Below, one piece after another: positions 11,772 to 23,653 of a stretch of DNA of 64,000 nt. Source of the DNA: Plenodomus lindquistii (taxonomy: Eukaryota > Ascomycota > Dothideomycetes > Pleosporales > Leptosphaeriaceae); the NCBI GenBank assembly GCA_025504975.1, contig JANUWI010000007.1, positions 434,001 to 498,000 of the forward strand. Direction: 5' to 3'. The first letter of the stretch is position 1, and each line of letters begins with the position of its first letter. Under the pieces are notes generated by a model. It was given only the letters and a program-made list of their open reading frames with translations, did not search any database and had not been told where the DNA came from. Both the position numbers and the translations under genes were made by a program.

Positions 11772-12715
11772 ATGATACATCACGTACCTTTGTTCCGGGC
11801 GCCTGCGCAGGTAGTCAAATGCAATGGATTGCTGTTCGACATGGAGTAAGTTGGGTGGCAGCGAATGTAACCTTCAAGGCTATGGCTAACGTAGACAGCG
11901 GTAGTATGGCCTCCCAATGTTCGCTGTCGACGGAGCTGGAGACTGACAAGTCACCCGCTGTTAGCCATTATTGATTCCACTGAGGCGGTTGTAAAGCATT
12001 GGCAGAAGTGAGTCAGACAGGAATGGACGTCTTAGGTATCTGACTGATGTGTATACTCTAGGATAGGTAGAGAGATCAGCGTCGATCCCGATAAGATCCT
12101 TGAGACCTCGCACGGTCGAAGATCGATAGACGTCCTCCAGATCTACGAACCCAAACTCGCCAATTGGGAATGTGAGTTCTCTGACAACACTCACAAATAA
12201 CCGCTGTTGAGGACTTTGCAGATATTTCCCACGCAGAAGGGCTGATCCCGAAAGAGTTCGGACAAGACGCCGTGGAAATAAGAGGCTCCCGAACCATGCT
12301 AGACAAGCTCGAACAAGAGGCTGTCCCTTGGGCAATCGTCACTTCAGGCACTCGACCGCTCGTCAATGGCTGGCTAGACGTCATGAAGTTGGCACATCCC
12401 AAGAATTTGGTGACCGCAGAAGACGTTCCGAATGGCAAACCCGACCCAGCATGCTACCAACTTGGCCTTCATAAATTGGGACTCAAGACGCCAAACCCTT
12501 CCATCGTAGTCTTCGAAGACGCACCTGCTGGTGTACGATCAGGAAAAGCTGCAGGCTTCACAGTCATTGCGCTCTGGACGACTCATAAGATTGAGCAGTT
12601 ACAAGAAGCTGGCGCTGATTATATTGTAAAAGATATGGAAAGCGTCACACTAACGTCGTGGAATCGATCAGCAGGCGAAGGCGAGCTGGAAATCGTAAAC
12701 GCCTATGAACGTTAG
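11772..12715 (+). CDS. HAD-family sugar/glycerol-phosphate phosphatase (Gpp/Dog-like), with a 5-nt micro-exon
   Basis: Five exons: 11772-11845, 11899-11903, 11965-12007, 12062-12171, 12222-12715; 241 residues, the family length. The second exon is just CGGTA. It completes the Asp codon, supplies Gly and begins Thr, giving LLFDMDGTIIDSTEAVVKHW, the HAD nucleophile motif DxDGT (D23, D25). Skipping it causes an immediate stop. Other family motifs are VTSGTRPLVNGWLD, GKPDPACY (the Lys) and FEDAPAGVRSGKAAG (motif IV Asp). The flanking introns have good donors (GTAAGT, GTATGG) and branch points (GCTAAC, ACTGAC). Relatives dephosphorylate glycerol-3-phosphate or 2-deoxyglucose-6-phosphate in the cytosol; the exact substrate is unknown. 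The start codon is the least certain part. Confidence 0.92.
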
Positions 12716-15056
12716 TGCAACTAGACTCCGGACTTGTGACTTACGATTAGTAGTGTAGATTACAATACGAACTTTAGGGTCCTCCGTCCCGCTTACTTTG
12801 CATACTCGAGATCCCCTAGAAGGGTCCTCCTTGAGACGTCAATCAAGCAGCATGGTACAAAAAGATGATTCTAAGTCGATACGTTATTGGCTCATAACTC
12901 TATATCGATTTCCGAATTCGAGGCGAAGCATCGTCAGGACGGATGGTTTATTCTCAAGCAGCACGGCGACACGGAATGAACACATCCCGATTCTGTTGTT
13001 CTACCCTTGCAGACTTGTCGAAACCTTGACAATTCTCACTTGAAGAGCAGGGTGCGCTGTATCGCATGCGATGTTTGCGGCCGAAAATCGTGCCCACGGC
13101 TATACTGCCACTTTTTGGTACAACCCTCAATACACGACTGTTGCAAAGGCATATTGTAGCGGTGCATTGAAAGATGACCCATGCCCATGGTACATACGTC
13201 TTTATCGTGTACGTCAGCTACAAGGTGGCTGTCGGACGCTTACCTGCTTGGAGGAATCCCACTGCTGTGGTGCGACATGAGTCTGATTCATACGTTTGTC
13301 AAGCGTCCAAGGTCGAGGGGTCTATTGCATGGATTGACTGAATCGCAGCATTGGCGAAGCTCCTGGGTCGAGCTTCTTTGAGCAGCAGTCCCCCAAGAGT
13401 CCACACAATTGAGTTTATTCGAGGTTTGGTAGAGCTCGCGACAATGGCGCAAGCCTCCATCGTCGGCTAAGCTGGTTGATGTATGTACCTGAGTCGATGC
13501 ACGAACTTTGCAAGTTGAGCTAAGGTGTATTTGAGTTTCGCGCGTCGCACTGGAGACGTTTTAGTGCAAAGTGCTGCGAGGTACGTTCAGGAGAAGGAGG
13601 AAAACGTATGCGCCGGCTATACAGGGCCGTTCCAGAGGCGCAGAAGTTGGAACAACTCGTGGGCCGTGTCAGTGACTACTGCGAACGCCGAGATGAGTTT
13701 GTGGTCGCACGAGGCCCGCCCAATATCAGAGAAGGGGATACCGACGAAGGGGGACTTTGCGAGTCATGAGAGGATCAAAATGGCGCCAGCAACAGCGCGT
13801 TGTTTGACGCGGAGTTTGCAATAAAGCGCTTCGCGGGTGAGGTGCGTCCAGGTCAAAAAGGGGGGGGGAGGGTGGTCGAAACGCCAGCGCCATGTTCTCC
13901 CACATTGGAGACGCTCAGACCACGCAGTCTGGCCGACAGCATCTGGGTCGAAGGTGTTGACAACAACGAGCTCTCTGGCAAACAAAGTATTCTCCGAGCC
14001 GATGGTCCAAGCTGCAGCAGCTGAGCTCCCAGCGGCGTTCATGTGCGCATCTTGATTTTGGCGGTATGGTAAATGATGAGAGGGCCGAGATCAGTGGGAC
14101 AGGCGCTGCCTACCACAGCAAGCTCCCGTAGCGGATCAGCCGCTTGCCTCGCCACCGGCCCAATGAGCGGCGCGATGCAGCATGCCCCAGGCCCCTGTGG
14201 TCGACAGCGCAGCGCCTCGGACGACTTTGGCACTGGGCAGCGCCCACGGAGACAGCGGGTTCCTGGGACTCTGAGGCAGAAGGATGCAGTGACTGTGCAG
14301 GAGCGCGTCGGAGCGACGTGTGCCTGAGGGCGGGCACGCTGCATGGCGGCAGACGAATCAGTGGGAGCGTGGCAGCAAAGATGGGTGTATGGGCAGCCAT
14401 GGGCAGCCATGACCAGTGTCACGAACAATGCAGCACCGAGCAGGCTGCAGGTTATTTTTGTGCCGGTGCGGGCCTGCATCCCAGGCTGCATGTACTCTAG
14501 ATGAGGGGATATGGGAGCAGAGTGGCTGAGCACGCTGAGCACCGTAGAGCGGCAGGCCAACCACAGTGCGCGTCGCATCTCTCCTGGACGTCTCCGCCGT
14601 GCCTTGCCCCAGCCTGACCTGAGTCCTGACCCGACCCTTTTTCTCTCACCTCCACGCTCCACGCTCCACGCTCCACGCTCACGCTCCCGCTCACGCTCGC
14701 TTCGTGCCTGCCAGCGCCGCCGCCGCGCTGAACACGTTCGTTATTGTGATGCACTTCATCGCCGCTCGCTACCCGCCAGTCTCTGTCTAACTCCAGCTGA
14801 TCTGCCCACTCTAATATCCCAGCGCACGCCCTCGCCTCGGTGCATCCCGTGTACCCGCCCGACAGGCCACCCCGTTGCTCACCACTGCACCCAGCCCACC
14901 GTGCGCCGCCCTCGCCCGCCGCCTCTCACCACTTGTCGCGTCCCCGTGAGGCCGCATCGCGACGTCTTCTCTGCAACTGCACCCTGCGCTCTCGTCTGAT
15001 CTTGCCCGAGGCGACGCTTGCTGTGCTCACGTCTGCCCCGTGAGGCGTGGACCACC
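12716..15056. other. 2.3-kb spacer and long leader of the homeobox gene
   Basis: Between about 12,720 and 13,800 I see nothing. From about 13,850 the sequence is GC-rich with several overlapping frames on both strands whose translations look like chance (Arg/Ser/Cys-rich). 14,600-15,056 is pyrimidine-rich and probably the 5' UTR and promoter of the homeobox gene; long leaders are common for fungal developmental regulators. A short 7-bp tandem repeat lies at 14,651-14,679. Confidence 0.4.
14651..14679 (+). repeat. Short tandem repeat, 7-bp unit (TCCACGC)
   Basis: Four consecutive copies of TCCACGC, followed by related CACGCTC units to about 14,700, lie about 380 bp before the homeobox start codon, within the likely leader or promoter. 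Confidence 0.7.
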
Positions 15057-17425
15057 ATGGACCCCTCCGACTCCCAGTCGGCGCCACCGCCCGGCTCTGC
15101 GCAGAAGCCGCCGGGCAGCGACGTCAAGCCCCGTCTGACCAAGGACCAGCACGACGTCCTGGAGCAGCACTTCCAGCAGCAGCACAAGCCGAGCACCAAC
15201 GTCAAGAAGGAGTTCGCCGCCAAGCTCGGCGTGCCGCTGGACAAGATCAACGTGAGTTTGCCCGTCGCCCCATGTCAATACAACGTGCATGTATACAAGG
15301 CTTCTACTCTATCCAGCTAACCACTCTGCAGAATTGGTTCCAGAACCGCAGGGCCAAGGTCAAGCAAGACCGCAAGAAGATGCTGAACCAGTTCAACATG
15401 TCGCTGAACATGCCCTACCCGCCCCCGCACATGCCTGTCATGCCCGGCCATTACGTACCACAGCACGAGCAATCACTGCAGCATCAGCACCAACTGCAGC
15501 AGCCCCAGATGCACATGCAGCCAAACTTCTATCCTCTGCACACCGACATGAGCCCTATCATGCATCCCGTACAGACTTCAGACGGTCCCTCAGCACTAGA
15601 GCTGACCCCTCAACTCTCGTTGCAGCAGCAACAACAACAGTACGACATGCAACACGCTCTTCGCTCCATTCCCGAAGCCAATCGCTCCCAATCCTACCAT
15701 CCCAATGCTGTCATGCATTCCATCATGGCTGCCACCAACGGGGCATATATGCAACCCACTGGCATGCCCTTGAGCGCTCAGGAGCAAGGCTTCCCCTACG
15801 ATACCACGGGACTGCCGCAATCCTACTCCAACGACCTTAGTTTCTCTACACCTGCACAGGCTTCGCATGATCTCGCATCGTCGCATCCTGATTTCTCTAG
15901 TTTTGCTGACTTCGGCATCGACTACTCCTCCATCACCGTTGCTGATGCCAACCACTCCAACCCGGTCGACGTCCAACAAGGCACGAGCTCGCTATCTTCG
16001 GATGCATCACCATTCTCTGGCGCGCAGTCGACCGGTGCTAATCAGTCTCCCAACGGCCCCACCCCTCCCTCGATTGCATCAGTGACTTCTTTCTACTCTG
16101 GCTGGACCGATAACCAACCCCAACTGGGCCAATCAAAATCCGAGGACGAGAGCGAGGATCCTTTTACTTCACCTTACACACTCACGCAGGCATCAGTCTC
16201 GGAGCAGACTCTCCCATTCTGGGACGGCGGATCACATCCATTGTTCTCACAACCTAATTTCTATCAGCAACCCAATGCATCCGCACATGCGATTATGACC
16301 ACGCCAGACCAGAGCCGATCGCGCAACATCAGTGCAACTCCTGCAGACTTTGATCTTTCCATACCTTTTGGCAACGACGAGTTTGCACGACGAAACTCAT
16401 CGACTAGCAATCTGGCGAATAACATGGATGCTGTACACATCCGCAACGGCACACCGGACAAGTTCAAACAACCCAATCAGCCTTCGAGTATTGCTGCACG
16501 CAGACAAAAGAGGCCTGTTGCATTGAACTCGACGGCAATGAGGAGTGCGTCATACTCTGCTCCCATGCCTTCCCCAGGTGGAAACACTGATCATACACTA
16601 CGACGCATTCGTTCCAGTGGTATTCCTAATGCTGCAGGTCGCATTCAAAAGTCACAGCCTGGCTCGGCTCAACGGTCACCCATGGTTTCAAGCTTTTCAG
16701 AGGCTGCCGCTTCACCAAAGTTCGCAAGGACATTCTCTGCCTCGACTACTACAACAGTCGGCAATGGTGGAAGCTTGGCGCCCCCAACCCCGTTGACTCC
16801 ACAGGATTTTGGAAACTACTGGCAGGGCAGTGCTGTGATTAGACCACACTCGGTTATGCCAGAGCACAACAGTCCTGAAAGTCTGCACACGAACTGGTCT
16901 TCAGATCCGGCGGGAACTATGCTTGCGAAGTGCAGTTCTCCGCCAACTAATACTTTGGACCTCCATTCACGATTTTCCAACGACGCCGTACATCGAGATA
17001 CCCCACCACAGTCAGCACCGGCTACGCAGCAAAGCTTTCCCCGCAGCGCATACATGCAACAGTCGCAGAAGCGTCCCGGGTTCCATTCGACCACAGATCT
17101 GACTATACAGCAACCCAAGCCATCGTATAATCGCCGACCATCACTGCCTGACAATGCTCAGCCCGAAGTCGAGGAACCTAGCACGCATTACTATCAAGGC
17201 AGCAACTTGAACTACAACGACTACAAGGACGTCTCGCTCAACAGCATCCACCATGGCATTCCATTCGCACCGCCAGTCTCGTCCATGCCAGACTTCCTGG
17301 TACACGAGTACTCTCCACCACAGGGCGATGATCAGCACGGTCACATGTTACGGCGGGCGAGTGAAAACCAGAACAAAAGCTACATCTTTGCGAACCAGGG
17401 ACCTGGAGACTTTCGTCTTCAATGA
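15057..17425 (+). CDS. Homeobox transcription factor
   Basis: Two exons (15057-15251, 15332-17425) give 762 residues. The homeodomain is N-terminal (about 24-82): RLTKDQHDVLEQHFQQQHKP opens helix 1, and the recognition helix reads NWFQNRRAKVKQDRKK. The 80-nt intron sits between KIN and NWFQNRR, inside helix 3. The rest is long and low-complexity, rich in Gln, Ser, Pro and His (a QQQQQ run near 190), typical of activation regions, with scattered SP sites that could be phosphorylated. ATG 15057 (ACCACCATGG) is in frame and has a strong context. Fungal homologues act in the nucleus in conidiation and development. Targets and orthology to a named Hbx/HOX gene cannot be fixed from sequence alone. 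Confidence 0.93.
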
Positions 17426-18882
17426 AGGCCATGATAGCGGTGACACACTGATCCCTTGGTTTGCCAATCCTTACGACATGTGTCCAGTACATTCTTCGTC
17501 CATCTTTTCTTATTCTACAAACACATAGGCGTTGCGGCAGTAGCTCACCTGCAACAGCCGATTAATCTTAATTCACGGAGCTTTGAGATCATCATCTTCA
17601 GAATCTGGATGGTGGACAAGGCGTTGATCATCTGTTCGTTGTTGTTTTTTGAATCGGAGTAAAAGTCTCACTTTTCTGGGAGTACACTGGAACGTACGGG
17701 TTTCACGAAACGCCATTCTCTCAACGTATATTGTCTTTTCTCTTTTCTTTTTCACTCGAATCTTTCATTGAGTAAGATCTGCAGGAGGATGGGCGCCTTG
17801 AGAGCGCTCTCGGGGAACCATCATCATCATCATTTGTCAAGTACGCTGTTTGGATAGGAGACTGGCGGGACGGAAAGAAGGCGTTTTGAATCATGCGTCT
17901 CTGGATAGGAAAGCTGTTGGAAATTGTGGGAACATGTAGAATACGCCACACAAATGCAAGAGCAGTGCCGTCCGTGATGACGGTAACTGTTCCATCTTCC
18001 AACGAAGTTTTCCGTCTTGTTTTGCCCACCACTGTGCCAGACTGGGAGATGCTTACACATTTAGCTAGTTGGAGCGAGAGAGCAGGAGAACGAACCGATG
18101 AGCTCTCTCCGAAAAGGTCCCTCTCTCGCGGACGCCTCCCCGGCCCCGCACCCGACTGTGCAGATCAATATAAACGGTGCTAAGAACGAACGGCTCTGCA
18201 TACACTACTCTAGCTAGTTCATTCTTTTGGCCTGCATGTCGATGCAGACGCCACATGCCCAGCGCCCCTGAGCCTTGCACTCACACACTTGTTACTAAGC
18301 ACGATCCATCAGGCCAGCATTAGTCTGCGCAGTATTGAGAGCGAACGGAGGATTTTGCATGGGGCGATTACCTAAGATTGTGTGTGAATTATGGTTGTGG
18401 GTTTGGCTAAGGTGGAAGCGAACAAGCGAGTGCGTAGTCTTGTTTTTCGAGCGTTGAATCAAACGGAGTAGTAGTAGCTGAGACCGGCGAGGCGGTGCTG
18501 AGCTTTTTTTTCCTTTTTTTGAGTGGGCGTGCTTTGGATACGGATTGGGTTAGGTTTATCGTTTGTGTAGGTAGAGAGCATTGTGGAGGCTTGGTGAGAT
18601 GTTTGACGGGTGTTGAATGGGTAGACAGGTAGAGTACATGGATTACTCTGGTGTGTATGTATGTACCTTGTGACTGTACACGATGCCTTTGCTGTATTCG
18701 AGGATGCCATCCTCTACCACAGTGCCTGAGTATCTGAAAATCTCTCGGCGATCTCGTGTTCGTTGGATACGGATACTGTGGTGTGGCATCGTCTTCGAGG
18801 CGAGATCAATGAGCCTGGCACCGAATCTGCTCAGCCTGACCGCCATACAATATAGCAGTACTTCTACACGCCATGCAACGTC
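17426..18882. other. Convergent spacer, homeobox gene and Dpb4
   Basis: This holds two 3' flanks. Short low-complexity tracts occur (a CAT run near 17,820 and an interrupted T-run near 18,505-18,520). No reading frame looks like protein and no RNA gene is evident. Confidence 0.4.
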
Positions 18883-19740
18883 TCAATCGCTCTCGTCCCC
18901 ATCAGCCATTTCGTCATCTTCTTCCTTGTCTTCTCGCTCCTCGAGCGGGTCCTCTGTAAGCCCCTCCTCCACAACCTCCTCTTCAATCTCATCGTCCTCG
19001 ACCTCTTCATCTTCCACATCCACCGTCTCGTCATTATCACCCTCATCTTCTGACCCAGACTGATGTGCCTCTGCGTCGCCACTTTCCCGCCTGGCCCTTT
19101 TCGCAGCAGGCGGGCTATCTCCTGCATCTTGCGCAGTCCCATTCGTATTCAACGGCCCTGCCGGCGTAGACCCAGTCGTCGCCGTTGTCGCCGCCTTCTT
19201 CTCCTCGCGCACCTTTTTACGGTATGTGTTGCGCTTGTCTGCTTGTATTGAGGTAAATTTTGTGACTTCGGCTTCGAGACGGGGGAGGAAGAAGTCGAAC
19301 TCGAGCTCTGTCATGGCGCCGAAAACATCTTTGGGGTTGACTGTTTTCTTGCCGCTTCGTTCTGCGTATTCTATCGCGCTGTGGTCTTGGAATTAGTGTG
19401 CACTCGGGGAAAGGTGAGAAGGCTGTAGCGTGGGTGGGGTGTAGACGTACGAGGATGTGATGTAGCTGACGAAGACGGTTGCGCTCTTGGACATGGCGAG
19501 GAGCGCATCTTTTTGTATCTGTGTGTTTGGCGGGAGGACGCCTTTTGCGAGGCGCTGGACTATGGATTTGGGGAGATTGAGGTCCTGTGAGGGTCAGCGG
19601 ATTGCGCCAATGGCATGCGGTGAATATGGGCGCATTACCTCGACACCTAGGCTGTCGTCGTCTTTTGGTCGTGGTGCAGCCTTGGGCGCGGGACTTGGTT
19701 CGGTGGGGGCTGCAGAGACGTTGCTCTTCCGGGGCGGCAT
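18883..19740 (-). CDS. DPB4: Histone-fold protein Dpb4 (DNA polymerase epsilon subunit; chromatin remodelling)
   Basis: Three exons (19740-19639, 19584-19451, 19378-18883) give 243 residues. The histone fold spans about residues 30-120: EDLNLPKSIVQRLAKGVLPP, then ALLAMSKSATVFVSYITSSA, then RSGKKTVNPKDVFGAMTELE. This is the H2B-like CBF/NF-Y fold of POLE3/Dpb4. The C-terminal 80 residues are extremely acidic (EDEEVEDDEIEEEVVEEGL), as in Dpb4 and CHRAC17. Introns of 54 and 72 nt restore the fold exactly. Known partners are Dpb3 in the polymerase epsilon holoenzyme and the ISW2/CHRAC remodeller. It lies in the nucleus, in replication and heterochromatin inheritance. A stand-alone NF-YB role is less likely because of the acidic tail. 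Confidence 0.93.
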
Positions 19741-21251
19741 TGTGTCTTTGTCGGGAGTGGAGGTAGCGGTCGCGGGATTCGTTGGTGTTTGGCGTTGTAT
19801 GCGGTTGCGTATGAGCGGTTCAACATGTGGGAGTCCTTAGCGCGCCTCACGACTGACGCGTGAGCACGCGTTGGACGTCTGGGCGCGATGCGATTCAGGG
19901 ATGACTAATTTTCGCCATCCGTCACAATGCCTCTACAGTTTTTCGCATTTTTGAACAGACTTCAACAACATGTTGATTGCCAGATACACACTACTGGTAG
20001 TCGACCTTGCATCGTTCACTGCAGAAAAACGCTAGCCCTCGTGGGCAAAGTGCGGCTCCTCCATACCAGATCGACTCGGCAGCGACACATTTTCTCCACC
20101 TCCCGCAATAATTGGAGACTCGTAATGCACCTCTCACGTATCCATTCTTGCTGACTTCGTTGAACGGGTCTCTGGACTACTGTCACATGTTCGACCTCGC
20201 ACATGGCAATGGCTGACTGTGTTGCTCGCATCGAGCACATGGACACGCTCGGGCAAGTAAGCCGTCAAACCCGACTTTCTCCTGCATCGCTGCGGAAAAT
20301 CTTGCAAGTCGGTCCGCACTGAACTTCTTGGACTACAGCCAAGATATCCAGCGCGCATTGCATGCTCTTAGCGAGTGGTTGCCCGACATCCGCTCAAGCT
20401 TGGCTCAGCTCAGCTCTCATCACAGCATCCTCACACACTTTGTCCGCGTACTTGTCTCATATCAAACGGTGGGACGGTGGAACAGTTCACAGGTACTACG
20501 AGTAGAAGTTCTCTCGAGTGCTCGGCATCTTGTCAAGTCTTACTCGATTGATGCTTTATCGTGACCAAGCGTCCAGACTCCAGTCTTACCCCAAATAGCG
20601 GGGTGAACCTGGGGTACAAGCGTGGCTTGAATCCAGGCTGCAGGCCAAGACTCCACATCTTCTTGGCTGCATTCCGCTTTGCTCGTGCGTACCGGTAGGA
20701 GCAGATGAGGAAATCTCAAATGGCGCAGCGTTTTCCGTGCGAACGGGTCAAGGACAACAATGGATGCAGCTCGATGCGTGGTCGTTGCGACTGTTGACAA
20801 CGTTAAAACGACCGAGGACTGCCGATATGGCTTTCCTCATAATATAATCAGCGCGATAGATAGTTTGAGGTCCCAGAGACGCCTTTCACAGCACCATGGC
20901 TTCCCTAAAGAGCTTCCCTGGTGCGTCATTGGCGCGCAGATGTCGTTCACGTTGGCAATCTTCCCGAGCCCCATGTGGTAAGTCATGTTAAAGCAATGTA
21001 CTCAGCCTCTCCCAGGTACATAGTCGCTGGCTCGTTCGTTGGCTTTCCGTTATCTTCGCCCATGTGGCATGCCTAGTACTTCTGGTCTCGCTTGGCGCAG
21101 TCTGCCACTCGGTAGACAGTTCCCCAACCTGGACAGGCCGACGATCCATGTGACTGGTATACGGGCGAATCGATCCAGACTACCGTCCCTTCTCTATACA
21201 TACCTAGCTCAGTCCCTGCATTGCTGATCATCTCTCACTCTCTTAGACAAT
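19741..21251. other. Divergent spacer, Dpb4 and arrestin-like gene
   Basis: This 1.5-kb stretch separates two start codons. Frames up to 86 codons occur on both strands but none has a domain, signal peptide or protein-like run. The last 60 bp before the arrestin ATG are pyrimidine-rich (CTCTCACTCTCTTAG), consistent with a leader and perhaps a splice acceptor of a 5' UTR intron. Confidence 0.4.
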
Positions 21252-22625
21252 ATGGCAGTTCCAACGGTACGGATCATTGTGGACGGTGACGACGACAAAA
21301 TTTATCGGAAGGGGGACAAAGTCACAGGAAGAGTTGTACTACTGGTCGAAGAAGAGCGGCAGGTTGAAAGTCTCAAACTTGTGTTCGCAGGTACCAGCAT
21401 CACAAAAACAACGAGGCCGTTACATGTCAATGGAAACACGAACAACGATGCAAGAAGACACGAGTACGAGGAAAAGATACGTCTGTTCAACTGCGAGGAG
21501 CAACTCGTGTCAGATCTGGCACTTGGACCAAACAAATACTCGTGGACTTTCGACTTCTCCTTCCCCGAGATGACCGAGCAACGCTTCAAGCGCTTGACTC
21601 ATGGCATAAACTATCTAAGAGAACCACATCCCCTACCACCTTCTTTTCAACTCAAGACAAATGCGCCCGGCGGTGTGGCTCAAATTTCTTACTTCGTACA
21701 AGCACAACTTGTTCTCAGTGGATCGAAAGATACGAAGAGATGCAGGCACACACTGCAATATCATCCAAGACCACATACCGACGTACCACGGGAAGCCAAA
21801 GTCACATCTAGCGTTCTGTACGGTCAGCAATGGAAGCCATCAAAGGAGAAGGACGAAAATAAATCTTCCGCAAGCAAGTCTTTATCACTTCGTCTGTCCG
21901 GCAAGAGCCCCAAGATTGTCCCATGCTTTTCACATCCCGATTCAATCGCGCCAGGCCAGCATATTCCACTCTCGATTTGTTTGCAGAACGCACGAGATCC
22001 GACAAACGAAGCTGGAGGAGAGTGTACATTGGATTCGCTGTCTGTCACCATCTCTACGTTTTCAACGATCATGTGCGGCAATGTCCTAACGCAACCGGAG
22101 GATGTCGTTTCAAAACATGTCACCTGTATTGTCCGAACTGGTTTGAACAAGCGTCTTCCGTTCAACGAAACACAAAAGCTCACGTCGAACTTCCGCCTGG
22201 TCGACGACGACGAATGTGTACCCACCTTCAGGACCTACACTATCACCCGACGATATGCCCTGAATGTCTCTATTGGGATCAAGTACGGCAATCAGCACTT
22301 TACTGTGCGTTCAAGTACACCGCTAGAGATCCTACCGCGTGTCCCTCGTGCACTCCTGCCTCCAACAGTCGACGATGGGGAGGACGTCGAACCTCTACCG
22401 CTTTACGAACCAAGAGCGCCCTCGAGAGAATTTGCGCCGGACTATGAGTCCATCTATGCACTTTCCCCGACTACCTCAAGTTCGAGTTCGAATTCACTAG
22501 CACTTGTGGGATCTCAAGGTTCGAGTCTGTATTCTGGGGGGTCAAGTGCGAGTACAGCGGCGTCGACGCCTGCCATGGAGATTGAGCAACATGCGTTTGA
22601 ACGTACCATGATGCGAGCGAGCTGA
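21252..22625 (+). CDS. Arrestin-like (alpha-arrestin) trafficking adaptor
   Basis: A single exon of 457 residues. The N-terminal arrestin fold is apparent from the strand pattern after MAVPTVRIIVDGDDDKIYRK, with the family-typical RKGDKVTGRVVL and VESLKLVFAG segments, and a C-terminal arrestin half about 215-370. The C-terminus carries LPLY in EPLPLYEPRAP (about 398), an L/PPxY-type motif of the kind that recruits Rsp5/NEDD4 ligases, then a Ser/Gly-rich tail. Alpha-arrestins tag plasma-membrane transporters for ubiquitin-dependent endocytosis; the cargo here is unknown. Convergent with Rev7, stops 158 bp apart. Confidence 0.82.
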   Translation: MAVPTVRIIVDGDDDKIYRKGDKVTGRVVLLVEEERQVESLKLVFAGTSITKTTRPLHVNGNTNNDARRHEYEEKIRLFNCEEQLVSDLALGPNKYSWTFDFSFPEMTEQRFKRLTHGINYLREPHPLPPSFQLKTNAPGGVAQISYFVQAQLVLSGSKDTKRCRHTLQYHPRPHTDVPREAKVTSSVLYGQQWKPSKEKDENKSSASKSLSLRLSGKSPKIVPCFSHPDSIAPGQHIPLSICLQNARDPTNEAGGECTLDSLSVTISTFSTIMCGNVLTQPEDVVSKHVTCIVRTGLNKRLPFNETQKLTSNFRLVDDDECVPTFRTYTITRRYALNVSIGIKYGNQHFTVRSSTPLEILPRVPRALLPPTVDDGEDVEPLPLYEPRAPSREFAPDYESIYALSPTTSSSSSNSLALVGSQGSSLYSGGSSASTAASTPAMEIEQHAFERTMMRAS

Positions 22626-22783
22626 AAGGCTAAGGAGCAGTTTTGTTTCTGCCTACGCACCGTTGTTTCACAGAGATTTCTCAAGGATAGAGATCGAGCA
22701 GCAGATATATCCTAGATGCATGACCAATAGACATATAACGATTGATTCGCTGTATAGCCGACTAGCAGTTCCTAAATGCATGA

Positions 22784-23653
22784 TCATGAGCCTAGACTTG
22801 CAAAACTAGTCTTTGCACTATCATCTTCTTGTGCTTCAAATTTTGCTTTCCCTTCCTCGACCCACGTCTCGAATCTGAAAACTCCAGCCTGCACAGTCCG
22901 TATGGGTATAATTCTGGCACCGCCCAGATCTCTTCCTTCAGGTTTGCCCCGCCTTTTACCCAACTCAAATTCCTCCTCGTCGTCTTCGTCACGGCTGGTT
23001 ACGTTCCGCCCAGTCCTTTGCAGACTCGGCTGTACCGGTACCCAGGCCTGGGGATGTCCAATCGGCGGATCAACATGCCCTTCTTCTTTCAACTCGATGC
23101 TGATGTTGAACGAGCAATTTGATGGCAGAGGTGAGAGCTGCGCCGTCCTCGTTGTAAGGCTAAGCAGAGCAGCACGAAACTGTTCAGACAGATTGACGTC
23201 AACATCTGCATCCAGGGCCTTCTCTTTCCTCTTTGGCCTCTCGCCGTTCCCTTCCTCTGGGTCCGATTCACCTGCCTCTGAGGAATGGTAGTCCCACTCA
23301 ATCTCCATGTTCCGCTCATTCTTGTCTACTGTTGGGAAATCGCCCACGTCGAACATGTAGCGCTCCATGATCTTGGCACTGCCTGTCTTGTTCTCTTCGC
23401 CGCCATAGCCGAAGATGACAATGGCGATGCGAGAGACGGTGCCATCAAGAAGCTGCCCACGAACGGCGGCAACGGCATCGCGTATCCATTCGCAGACGGA
23501 AGGGTGACGCGACTGGTAGACAGAGGTGTTGTGGAAGCGCGTCTGGACAAAGGAGGTGCGCGGATAGAGGGTGCGCAGGTAAAGGAGCGTGTGGGTATAG
23601 GCGGTGAGGAAGGTGGTGAAGGCGCTGAGATTGTCGAGGTATGTGGGGGCCAT
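22784..23653 (-). CDS. REV7: HORMA-domain protein Rev7 (DNA polymerase zeta subunit)
   Basis: One exon, 289 residues. The HORMA domain starts at the N-terminus (YLDNLSAFTTFLTAYTHTLL) and shows the Rev7/MAD2L2-type YLRTLYPRTSFVQTRFHNTS and VYQSRHPSVCEWIRDAV segments, different from Mad2 itself. A charged insertion occupies about 130-150 (GESDPEEGNGERPKRKEK) and a second, acidic then basic, about 222-240. The C-terminus keeps the HORMA safety-belt-like end (RIIPIRTVQAGVFRFETWVE). Rev7 binds Rev3 and Rev1 for translesion synthesis in the nucleus. Its start lies 439 bp from the divergent Kap114 start. Confidence 0.9.
   Translation of the reverse strand: MAPTYLDNLSAFTTFLTAYTHTLLYLRTLYPRTSFVQTRFHNTSVYQSRHPSVCEWIRDAVAAVRGQLLDGTVSRIAIVIFGYGGEENKTGSAKIMERYMFDVGDFPTVDKNERNMEIEWDYHSSEAGESDPEEGNGERPKRKEKALDADVDVNLSEQFRAALLSLTTRTAQLSPLPSNCSFNISIELKEEGHVDPPIGHPQAWVPVQPSLQRTGRNVTSRDEDDEEEFELGKRRGKPEGRDLGGARIIPIRTVQAGVFRFETWVEEGKAKFEAQEDDSAKTSFASLGS

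Noticed and set aside
14039..14662. 207-codon minus-strand frame in the leader of the homeobox gene
   Set aside because: GC-rich DNA open on several frames, with Cys/Arg/Ser-rich translation and no domain.
15047..17425. Unspliced 792-codon reading through the homeobox gene
   Set aside because: It runs through the intron and reads exon 1 in the wrong frame, losing the first two homeodomain helices. The spliced model gives a complete homeodomain.
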